A DNA stretch of 64,000 nucleotides, from positions 735,826 through 799,825 of the forward strand of contig NZ_KQ040798.1 of the NCBI RefSeq assembly GCF_000971985.1, written 5' to 3'. Below are positions 26,888-33,896 of the stretch, one piece after another; position 1 is the first letter of the stretch; each line of letters opens with the position of its first letter. This DNA comes from Paenibacillus dauci (lineage in GTDB: Bacteria; Bacillota; Bacilli; Paenibacillales; Paenibacillaceae). The notes below the pieces were generated by a model. That model did not search any database. It saw only the letters and a list, made by a program, of their open reading frames with translations, and was not told where the DNA came from. The position numbers and the translations under genes were made by a program.

Positions 26888-27814
26888 ATGGAATATATCC
26901 AAATTGAAGGTGCACGCAAACCAGTCTCTCGCCTGATCAAAGGTACAGACTATTTTAAGCATGATACGTATGAAAAAGCAGCTGCGAATCTGGATGCTTT
27001 TCTGGCAATTGGCGGTACGACAATAGACACTGCCCATATTTACTGCGGCGGTGAGAGCGAGGAAGTGCTTGGCCAATATATGCAGGAGCGCGGTAACCCT
27101 GAAGCACTGGTCATTCTGACCAAGGGTGCCCATCATGATCAGCATGGACCACGTGTGAATGCAGAGGATATCCGCAGCGACCTGATGACCAGCCTGGAGC
27201 GGCTGAAGACCGACTTTATCGAGCTGTATGGTCTGCATCGTGATGATCCGTCTGTTCCTGTAGGCTCCATTCTGGAAGCGCTTAACGATCATGTCGAGGC
27301 TGGACGGATCGGCGCTATCGGCGCTTCCAACTGGACCTGGCAGCGGCTACAGGAAGCGAATGACTATGCCGCTTCCCACGGATTAACCGGTTTTACTTTC
27401 AGTAGTCCCAATCTAAGTCTTGCCAAAGCCAATGAACCATTCTGGGCGGGCTGTGTCTCCGCTGACCGCGAAACACTGGATTGGCATGAACAGACCCAGC
27501 TACCACTGCTATCCTGGTCTTCGCAGGCCCGGGGCTTCTTTACCGGACGCTTTACCCCGGAGGTTCGGGATAATGAAGATCTGGTGCGCGTATTCTACAG
27601 CGATGAGAACTGGGAGCGGCTGCGCCGTGCTGGAGAACTGGCTGGACAGAAGCAGAGTACTACGATCCAGATTGCGCTGGCTTATGTACTCAATCAGCCC
27701 TTTCCGACCTGCGCTCTGATCGGAGCACAGAACCGTGAAGAACTGCTATCCTGTGATGAAGGTGCGCAGATTACACTGACACGTGAAGAACTGGATTGGC
27801 TGGATTTGAAATAA
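26888..27814 (+). CDS. Aldo/keto reductase
   Basis: 308 residues, NADPH-dependent TIM-barrel oxidoreductase. Features are GGTTIDTAHIYCGGESEEVLG (the catalytic Asp and Tyr lie in this strand, given here as IDTAHIYCGG then SEEVLG), ILTKGAHHD in place of the usual Lys strand, a YGLHRDDPSVPVG loop with the His, and GAIGASNW. AAAGGAAG ribosome binding site. Divergent from an AraC regulator; the substrate is unknown, though a sugar-derived aldehyde or ketone is plausible. Confidence 0.9.
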   Translation: MEYIQIEGARKPVSRLIKGTDYFKHDTYEKAAANLDAFLAIGGTTIDTAHIYCGGESEEVLGQYMQERGNPEALVILTKGAHHDQHGPRVNAEDIRSDLMTSLERLKTDFIELYGLHRDDPSVPVGSILEALNDHVEAGRIGAIGASNWTWQRLQEANDYAASHGLTGFTFSSPNLSLAKANEPFWAGCVSADRETLDWHEQTQLPLLSWSSQARGFFTGRFTPEVRDNEDLVRVFYSDENWERLRRAGELAGQKQSTTIQIALAYVLNQPFPTCALIGAQNREELLSCDEGAQITLTREELDWLDLK

Positions 27815-27976
27815 ATCCTGCAAATATACAGTGATCCGCTGGACAGGTAGATCGTATCTTCGATTATGTTGAGTGATTGGCGAATCTTTAAACTTTTAAA
27901 CCTTCAAACGTTCTAAATAAATGTCAATCTGCATGAAATGCTGTACCCTATCGTTGATTATTCGACCCGCACGATA

Positions 27977-28020
27977 AAAAAGGAACAGATCCCACTGCAT
28001 CGCAGCGATCTGTTCCTTTT
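27977..28020. terminator. Bidirectional intrinsic terminator
   Basis: AAAAAGGAACAGATC pairs with GATCTGTTCCTTTT around a GCATCGC loop; separates the reductase gene from the lasso operon 3' end. Confidence 0.85.
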
Positions 28021-28063
28021 CTGCATGATTATACTTTGTCCGACAAAATAAAATCGAACCGCA

Positions 28064-29860
28064 TTACTGGGCAGCTGTCTGATAGGCTAGCAGCTGATGG
28101 AAGGTTCCCTTGGTCTCACTGGACAGCTGGTTAAATCCACCCTGCTGCACAATCTGGCCATGATCCATCACGATCACCTGATCAGCATTGCGGATTGTGG
28201 ATAGACGGTGGGCAATAACAATCAGTGTGATCTTGCCTTTGAGTTTCTCCAGCGCGAGCTGTACCTTGGCTTCATTCTCGGTATCCAGCGAGCTGGTCGC
28301 TTCATCCAGAATCAGCACTTCCGGCTTGCGCAGGATAGCCCGTGCCAGCACGATACGCTGGCGTTCTCCCCCGGAGAGACGAACCCCGCGGTCGCCAATA
28401 ACTGTATCCAGTCCATCCGGCAGCTTCCGTACGAACTCGTCACAGGCTGCAAAGGACAATGCTTCCCACAGCTCGTCTTCGCTCGCATCCGGCTTCACCA
28501 GCATCAGATTCTCACGAATACTGCTGTGGAACAGAAACGGCTCCTGAGCGACATAACCAATAGAGTTGCGCCAGGACAGCAGACGCTCTCCGGTCAGTAC
28601 TTCTCCATCTACAGTCACTTTGCCATCCTGCGGCTCCATCAGCCCCATCAGCATATCGATCAGCGTACTCTTGCCCGCTCCCGAACGTCCGGCGACAGCA
28701 GTCATCTGACCTGCCGGAATAAACAGATTAATATCTTTCAGTGCATTGTCATGCTCTTCACTGTAGCGGAATGATACCTGCTCACAGCGAATACCCTGCT
28801 GCAGCGGCTGTACCGGTCCTTGTCCATAACCAACCGGACGATACGATTCTTCAGCCTGCTCACATTCGGTCTGCAGCTTGGACAGCGCGCGGAACGCAGG
28901 CAGCAGTGCACCGATATACTCCAGATAGGACTGAATACCGCTGAATCTTGGCCATAAGCGGGCAAAGATCAGTACGATCAGTACCGAGCGTTCCGGCTGC
29001 AGCTTGAATACCTGCGCAGACAATACGATAAATCCAACGATAAATACGACAGAGATCAGCTTGTAGATCAGCTGGGTAGCGGAATTCAGGCGAATCTGCT
29101 GGATCAGATTATATTCCAGCTTGTTGGCCATATTGCGGAACCAATCAAAGTGCGAAGATTCCAGCATATTACTTTTGATATCCTTGATTCCGTTCAGATT
29201 CTCCTGGATACCCGAGAAATAATCCTGTGACAGCTGGGTCATTTTATCCCCGTAGGTTTTGGACTTACGGACAAACTTGCGTGAATACAAGGCCAGCAGT
29301 CCGCCACCGATCATTACCAGCAGGGTCATCTTGAAGGATAACACCATGGCAAATCCGATCTGAATCACGGTAAACAGCAGCGAAGTGGATAGCATCAGGA
29401 CGAGATTCGTTCCCTGACTTACCCTGGCCAGCTCGGTTGTCAGCATATGGCTCAGATCCGACTTGCGCTTACGCAGGAAAAAGGACCAGTTGGAACGCAT
29501 AATCGAGCGATATACACGCAGACGCAGGCTCTTGATAAATCCTTGCTGGATCTCGGCGCCCATAATCGCCTGTTTGCGCTGCATCAGTCCCTGTACAATT
29601 GTCAGCAGACTGTAGACGGATAAAATAATAATCAGCGTCGTCGTAACCGGCATCTGCTTGAGAGGCTCAAACAGCGAAGCCATAGGCAGTGTACTGCTGC
29701 CGGCACCGCCGAATACCCCAATCAGGCTGAGCAGAGGAACAAGCATATACAGCGTGACCATATCAAGCAGACTGATGACGAGCATCAGACCAATATAGAA
29801 ATAGATTCGTTTGCCGCCATATTGGCGTAGTTCATTTACATAGCTGCGCAGCTCATTCAC
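28064..29860 (-). CDS. Lasso peptide ABC exporter, fused permease and ATPase (D)
   Basis: 598 residues. Six membrane helices (about residues 15-320) are followed by an ATPase domain: Walker A GRSGAGKST, Q-loop GYVAQEPFLF, signature LSGGERQRIVLARAI, Walker B VLILDEATSSLD, and a final AHRLST His switch. There is no N-terminal C39 peptidase domain, as expected when the leader is removed by B2. It should act as a homodimer exporting the mature lasso peptide and giving self-protection. It starts inside the nucleotidyltransferase stop (ATGA). Confidence 0.93.
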   Translation of the reverse strand: MNELRSYVNELRQYGGKRIYFYIGLMLVISLLDMVTLYMLVPLLSLIGVFGGAGSSTLPMASLFEPLKQMPVTTTLIIILSVYSLLTIVQGLMQRKQAIMGAEIQQGFIKSLRLRVYRSIMRSNWSFFLRKRKSDLSHMLTTELARVSQGTNLVLMLSTSLLFTVIQIGFAMVLSFKMTLLVMIGGGLLALYSRKFVRKSKTYGDKMTQLSQDYFSGIQENLNGIKDIKSNMLESSHFDWFRNMANKLEYNLIQQIRLNSATQLIYKLISVVFIVGFIVLSAQVFKLQPERSVLIVLIFARLWPRFSGIQSYLEYIGALLPAFRALSKLQTECEQAEESYRPVGYGQGPVQPLQQGIRCEQVSFRYSEEHDNALKDINLFIPAGQMTAVAGRSGAGKSTLIDMLMGLMEPQDGKVTVDGEVLTGERLLSWRNSIGYVAQEPFLFHSSIRENLMLVKPDASEDELWEALSFAACDEFVRKLPDGLDTVIGDRGVRLSGGERQRIVLARAILRKPEVLILDEATSSLDTENEAKVQLALEKLKGKITLIVIAHRLSTIRNADQVIVMDHGQIVQQGGFNQLSSETKGTFHQLLAYQTAAQ

Positions 29861-31050
29861 TGGCCCACCTCCCGCTGCAATGCATTACGCCGCTGATTCC
29901 GCCGGTATAACAGCAGAAACGGGTGCAGCGGATAATACATAAAATGCAGCGGCTTCGGTAGCGGCAGTGTCTGCATATCCCATGCATCCGGTGTCATCTT
30001 GCGCCACCAGAATAATGCCTTTTGACCGTTGGTACGCAGTGCATATTGATAGGAACGGTATTGCTGTGCGAGTCGCTCGGTTTCCGGTTCCGGACAGAGG
30101 CTTACCTTTTCCCGGATAAATACAATCACACGACGAGCCAGGTCTCTGGCACGCGGCTGATTCATCAGCACTTCCATCTGCGGCGTTACCGGAGTCTCCA
30201 ATAAAGCAGCCGCCAGCAGGAATGCCTGACCGACAATATGACTGCTCTTGTACTGACGCACCAGACGTGCGAGCAGTTCCCAGTCGATATCCATACGCAC
30301 CAGTTTATCGATATCTGCCAGCCAGCGCAGACGGAACCAGGCATGACGTGCACCATGGACAGCCAGATAGATCAGCAGATCTTCTTTGCCGAGCATATGC
30401 ACGGATGTACCGCCAAACTGCATGGTTTGTCTACGTGTCCATAGATCATCAAAGCTTTGTTCGGCACCGGCATCTCCATTCAGCCGCCAGTGTAGCTCAA
30501 TCTCTACGCCAGTACGTTCATGGGTATAGGATTCGTGATTATAGCGCCATTTCCATTTATCCAGCGTCCGATCGACTTCCTGGGTCTTGGTATAACCAAG
30601 TTCCAGCAATGCCTGCTCGGCTGCTTCTATACGGTCCATCGGCACCAGTACATCCAGATCCTTGGACGTGCGTCGGGACAGATCACCGTACAATAGCTGA
30701 GCGAGCACCGGGCCTTTGAGCTGGAGAGCCGGAATATTCTGCTTGTTAAAAGTCTGGCTGACCTTCTGCATTTGGCCGCTGAGCTGCAGCATGGTAAAGG
30801 TATTATGGTGATAACGGTGATTCAGCCACTGCATCGTCTCTGCCGGCAGCAAATCGCTGTATGCTGACAGATGCGCGTGGATCGTAGGATAGACACGGTG
30901 ATGCATGGACAGCGAGCTGAACTCCTGCCAGTCCAGCGAAGATTCTCCGCCAGCCAGTAACAGGTCAGCAGGCTTGGACTTCATTGAACCCAGCATCAGT
31001 TTCAATTCGACAGGGAAGTTCCGTAGATCAAGGCCCCATTCCTTATTCAT
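29857..31050 (-). CDS. Nucleotidyltransferase-family tailoring protein of the lasso locus (N)
   Basis: 397 residues, PF14907-type. The core LKGPVLAQLLYGDLSRRTSK followed by DLDVLVP has the G-x-x-LA...Y...R...D-x-D pattern of this nucleotidyltransferase group, and YNHESYTHERTGVEIELHWRL (read as YNHESYTHER, then VEIELHWRL) supplies the third acidic residue. AAAGGAG lies 6 nt before the ATG. Related proteins occur in phosphorylated lasso peptide clusters, such as pseudomycoidin, where a further sugar-containing modification of the phosphate was proposed. The reaction here is inferred, not shown. Confidence 0.85.
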   Translation of the reverse strand: MNKEWGLDLRNFPVELKLMLGSMKSKPADLLLAGGESSLDWQEFSSLSMHHRVYPTIHAHLSAYSDLLPAETMQWLNHRYHHNTFTMLQLSGQMQKVSQTFNKQNIPALQLKGPVLAQLLYGDLSRRTSKDLDVLVPMDRIEAAEQALLELGYTKTQEVDRTLDKWKWRYNHESYTHERTGVEIELHWRLNGDAGAEQSFDDLWTRRQTMQFGGTSVHMLGKEDLLIYLAVHGARHAWFRLRWLADIDKLVRMDIDWELLARLVRQYKSSHIVGQAFLLAAALLETPVTPQMEVLMNQPRARDLARRVIVFIREKVSLCPEPETERLAQQYRSYQYALRTNGQKALFWWRKMTPDAWDMQTLPLPKPLHFMYYPLHPFLLLYRRNQRRNALQREVGQ

Positions 31051-31084
31051 GGCTTACTCCTTTATATGTTGTATTCAATCGTTG

Positions 31085-31549
31085 TCAGTTGAACTGCTTG
31101 GCAAACCGTCCGACGACTGTATATTGTTCGATCTCCTTGGCACCTGTCAGATAGAAGCGTCCGCTTCTCAGCCAGGCGTGTGCGGCATTGCTGCCTTTGT
31201 CATCGCGGCGCATACCGAGGTAGAGCGTGCTTGGCAGCTTGCGACGTTCAAGCATTTTCATCGCGGCAAACGCCATAACCAGACATTCCGTCTCCCAGAA
31301 CACATGAGGGCTGACCAGATGCAGCGCCTTGGAGATCTGCACCGCCTGACGGTGAGCGTCCCGATCCGATTCATACGTGGTCTCCTGCATATAATCGCCC
31401 AGTGACGGCGACACTTTGGCAAACGGGCGCATCTTCATAATGCGTCCCCAGGCCAGGTAAAAGAGAGCTTCCAGCATCAGCTTGCGCATCGCAGCCGGAT
31501 AGTTGCGCAGTTTGGCTGCTTTGGACAATTTAGCGAACGGCAGCGCCAT
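31085..31549 (-). CDS. Lasso peptide leader protease, B2 (transglutaminase-like)
   Basis: 154 residues from the ATG at 31549; a TTG at 31558 with GAAGGG 4 nt upstream is an alternative. Both starts lie within the end of the B1 frame. The Cys-His-Asp protease core shows WETECLVMAFAAM with the catalytic Cys and SNAAHAWLRSG with the His. LYLGMRRDD and the terminal YTVVGRFAKQF are typical of lasso B2 proteins. It should cleave the leader two residues after the conserved Thr, acting with B1. Confidence 0.93.
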   Translation of the reverse strand: MALPFAKLSKAAKLRNYPAAMRKLMLEALFYLAWGRIMKMRPFAKVSPSLGDYMQETTYESDRDAHRQAVQISKALHLVSPHVFWETECLVMAFAAMKMLERRKLPSTLYLGMRRDDKGSNAAHAWLRSGRFYLTGAKEIEQYTVVGRFAKQFN

Positions 31550-31832
31550 TGACCTCAACCAGCCCTTCCTGCAGCATTTTCTCTACAAATACACTCACTT
31601 GCTGTTTGCATACGTCCTGTGCTACGTCATACTCCTGCACCAGTACGGCTACAATCTCATCTACAGTGACAGGATTCTCACTGATATCCCAGATTCGGCC
31701 TCCAATAGCGCCCAGATTGTAATATTTACCGGACTCGATATCCAGCATGACTTTCTCTCCATTCATATCGCTGGCGATATAGTTGGAATTTTGGGTGATT
31801 TTCTGTTCGCTATTTATCATTTGGTTAGACAT
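31530..31832 (-). CDS. Lasso RRE protein, B1 (PqqD-like)
   Basis: 100 residues from the ATG at 31832, with AAGGGG 8 nt upstream; an ATG at 31850 overlaps that site. PqqD/RRE fold: NYIASDMNGEKVMLDIESGK, then YYNLGAIGGRIWDI, and the winged-helix part VDEIVAVLVQEYDV with KMLQEGLVEV. It binds the WxxPxxxVL leader motif of the precursors and delivers them to the B2 protease. Confidence 0.93.
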   Translation of the reverse strand: MSNQMINSEQKITQNSNYIASDMNGEKVMLDIESGKYYNLGAIGGRIWDISENPVTVDEIVAVLVQEYDVAQDVCKQQVSVFVEKMLQEGLVEVNGAAVR

Positions 31833-31927
31833 TAACGTTTCCCCTTTCATGGATAGGCTGATATGTTTAGTTCTGGTATGGATTAAATGAGTGATTTAAT
31901 CTCCTTCGCACATTCATCCGTAACGGT

Positions 31928-32878
31928 TCAGCTGTTGCTGCCCGAGCGGGATGCGGCGTGATTTTTGGATTGGATGATCTGAACGACTTTTTCCATAATG
32001 GCAGGTGCGGTAAAAGCGGTCGTCGAACGCTGAATCTGATAAGCATCAAGCTCCCCTGCCAGTGCGGCAAACTGGGAGAAATGGCGCTGCTTCAGACCCA
32101 GACGCGGAACAATTGCACCGCGGAAGGTATGCGCCAGCATAATGTGGAGGCGTTCCAGCCGATTTAATTCTATAATACTAGCTTCCGGTGCATCCGTCTT
32201 CACCAATTCGAATACTCCTGCAAGCGGTACAGGCTGGTTATAAAACCGATCGCCGACCGGAATCGCGAATTTATCGTATTCATCATGCAGCGTAGAGTAT
32301 TGATCCGATGAGATACCAAAATGGTTCAGACTTTCCTGCCACAGCTTCTGCTGTGGATAAGCCGGATATACATGAGGCACTCCATTCTCATAATTCACGG
32401 CGATTACATCATCACTGATGAGCGGATACCCTGCCTGCATAAAGGTAGCTGCAAGCGTGGACTTGCCTGCTCCCGAATGACCGACAAAAGCATAGGCCTG
32501 ACCTTCGATTAATAATGCACTGCCGTGCAGTGGGAAAATATCACGCTGCATCAACAGAATGCCCATGCAGGTTCCAAGTATGAACAGGCGCAGTTTGGCT
32601 TCACTGACCTGGGGTGCAGGATCGATTATGATACTGTTACCTTCGTGAATACAGAATATGCCTGTATCGGGCATTTGGAACATAAAGCCTGGCGGCTGCA
32701 TCGTAAAATTGGTATCACGGGTAGAAATGGCTTCCGCCCACTGGGACAAATCCGCAAAACGGACGGTCACGTCAGCTGATCTATTTGTATTGTTAACTTG
32801 CTGTAGCTCAGGCAAGGAAATTTCGCTTTTAATCCGCAGACCAAAGGCTTGATATACGGTTTGTTGGATCGTGTTAAT
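31928..32878 (-). CDS. HprK-like lasso peptide kinase (K), probably initiated at ATT
   Basis: 316 residues if started at 32878. The kinase core has HGSALLIEG, Walker A GHSGAGKST (about 133-141), and LISDDVIAV, the HPr kinase-type acidic pair. Family members begin with a strand of the type YxAFGLxIxSEIxLPEL; here YQAFGLRIKSEISLPEL is encoded between 32854 and 32804, upstream of the first standard codon (TTG 32815). In-frame codons back to the stop include no ATG, GTG or TTG. ATT at 32878 is 8 nt after GGGAGG (32887-32892). Predicted to phosphorylate the C-terminal Ser of the lasso core. Confidence 0.87.
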   Translation of the reverse strand: MNTIQQTVYQAFGLRIKSEISLPELQQVNNTNRSADVTVRFADLSQWAEAISTRDTNFTMQPPGFMFQMPDTGIFCIHEGNSIIIDPAPQVSEAKLRLFILGTCMGILLMQRDIFPLHGSALLIEGQAYAFVGHSGAGKSTLAATFMQAGYPLISDDVIAVNYENGVPHVYPAYPQQKLWQESLNHFGISSDQYSTLHDEYDKFAIPVGDRFYNQPVPLAGVFELVKTDAPEASIIELNRLERLHIMLAHTFRGAIVPRLGLKQRHFSQFAALAGELDAYQIQRSTTAFTAPAIMEKVVQIIQSKNHAASRSGSNS

Positions 32879-32886
32879 AGTAATAA

Positions 32887-32892
32887 CCTCCC
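32887..32892 (-). promoter_or_regulatory. Ribosome binding site that fixes the ATT start of the kinase
   Basis: GGGAGG is followed by eight bases and then ATT AAC ACG in the kinase frame. An earlier ATT (32884-32882) is only 2 nt from the site. No other gene could use this ribosome binding site. Confidence 0.6.
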
Positions 32893-32973
32893 GATAGGTT
32901 CCCTGGCTGATCGCTTCCGGAACTTAATGCACACCGGTGATTCCATCATGCTCTGGTCCTGTTGAAGAAAATG

Positions 32974-33004
32974 GACCCTTATACGTTTTTGGGGTATAAG
33001 GGTC
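32974..33004 (-). terminator. Stem-loop between precursor genes and kinase gene (attenuator or mRNA stabiliser)
   Basis: GACCCTTATAC and GTATAAGGGTC form a perfect 11-bp stem with a 9-nt loop, followed on the minus strand by CATTTTCTTC. It sits in the 250-nt gap between the last precursor and the kinase. Weak termination or 3'-end protection would give more precursor than enzyme mRNA, as in many RiPP operons. Confidence 0.6.
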
Positions 33005-33146
33005 ACTTTGAGAATTACACTACTGCTGGTCTTACGAAGCAACACAGGTCGCTTACCAAAAACAATCAGCAAGACTTACGCAAATCTGCATCATTTATAA
33101 TCGACGTTGTCGATGACCTTTCAGCCTTGACCTGGCGCTAATTTAA

Positions 33147-33284
33147 TTAGCTACCTGGGTTGTACAGGTCTGCGTCATCATAAGTGACCCAGTCAATTGC
33201 TTTCCAGCCTTTACCTGCGGCAGTTTCGTTCATTTCCAAAACTTCCATTGCTGGAGCTTGCCATTGCATTTTTTCTTGTTTCAT
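33147..33284 (-). CDS. Lasso peptide precursor A1
   Basis: 45 residues: a leader with WQAPAMEVLEMNETA (recognition motif and Thr at -2), then ring AGKGWKAID, then tail WVTYDDADLYNPGS. Ala1 and Asp9 should form the macrolactam. It differs from A3/A4 at core position 7 (Ala for Val). AAGGAGG ribosome binding site 8 nt before the ATG. Last of four tandem copies; closest to the stem-loop and kinase. Confidence 0.93.
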   Translation of the reverse strand: MKQEKMQWQAPAMEVLEMNETAAGKGWKAIDWVTYDDADLYNPGS

Positions 33285-33329
33285 CCTGTGTTCCTCCTTA
33301 TACCTTATTAAAATGATTGAATATGAAAA

Positions 33330-33464
33330 TCAGCTCGGGTTGTACAGATCCGCATCGTCATAAGTAACCCAGTCGATGACTCTCCAGCCTTTACCTGCCG
33401 CTGTTTGATGTACATCCAAAACTTCCAAGGTTGGTGCTTGCCATTGCATTTTTTCTTGATTCAT
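33330..33464 (-). CDS. Lasso peptide precursor A2
   Basis: 44 residues: leader motif WQAPTLEVLDVHQTA, ring AGKGWRVID, tail WVTYDDADLYNPS. The core has Arg at position 6 and lacks the penultimate Gly, so it is 22 residues rather than 23, still ending in Ser. It stops with TGA where the others use TAA. GAGGAGG ribosome binding site. Confidence 0.93.
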   Translation of the reverse strand: MNQEKMQWQAPTLEVLDVHQTAAGKGWRVIDWVTYDDADLYNPS

Positions 33465-33526
33465 TCGTATTTCCTCCTCAAAGGTTTTGGATTCAGGGGT
33501 GAGCCTGTTACTTGAATAGAAATGGA

Positions 33527-33664
33527 TTAGCTGCCTGGGTTGTACAGATCAGCATCATCATAAGTAACCCAGTCAATGACTTTCCAGCCTTTACCTGCTG
33601 CTGTTTCATTGACATCCAAAACTTCCAACGTTGGAGCTTGCCATTGCATTTTTTCTTGGTTCAT
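33527..33664 (-). CDS. Lasso peptide precursor A3
   Basis: 45 residues: leader motif WQAPTLEVLDVNETA, ring AGKGWKVID, tail WVTYDDADLYNPGS. The core is identical to that of A4, although the nucleotide sequence and leader differ. GAGGAGG ribosome binding site. Confidence 0.93.
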   Translation of the reverse strand: MNQEKMQWQAPTLEVLDVNETAAGKGWKVIDWVTYDDADLYNPGS

Positions 33665-33729
33665 GAGTATTTCCTCCTCAAATGTTTTGGATAGATGGTC
33701 GTTCAACTTACCCCTTTAACATGCGGCGA

Positions 33730-33867
33730 TTAGCTGCCCGGGTTGTACAGATCGGCGTCATCGTAAGTAACCCAGTCAATGACTTTCCAGCCTTTACCAG
33801 CTGCTGTCTCATTAACATCCAGGACCTGCATTTCCGGAGCTTGCCATTCCATTTTTGTCATGTTCAT
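33730..33867 (-). CDS. Lasso peptide precursor A4
   Basis: 45 residues from the ATG at 33867 (AAAGGAGG upstream): leader motif WQAPEMQVLDVNETA, ring AGKGWKVID, tail WVTYDDADLYNPGS. The core is identical to A3, while the start of its leader (MNMTKME) is the most divergent of the four. First precursor after the cyclase gene, 29 nt downstream of it. Confidence 0.93.
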   Translation of the reverse strand: MNMTKMEWQAPEMQVLDVNETAAGKGWKVIDWVTYDDADLYNPGS

Positions 33868-33896
33868 TATTCACCTCCTTTATAGGGTATACCTTG

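Noticed and set aside
33147-33867. Regularly spaced repeats resembling a CRISPR array
   Set aside because: The repeated units are 130-140 nt coding sequences with ribosome binding sites and conserved reading frames; spacers are not unique inserts of constant size.
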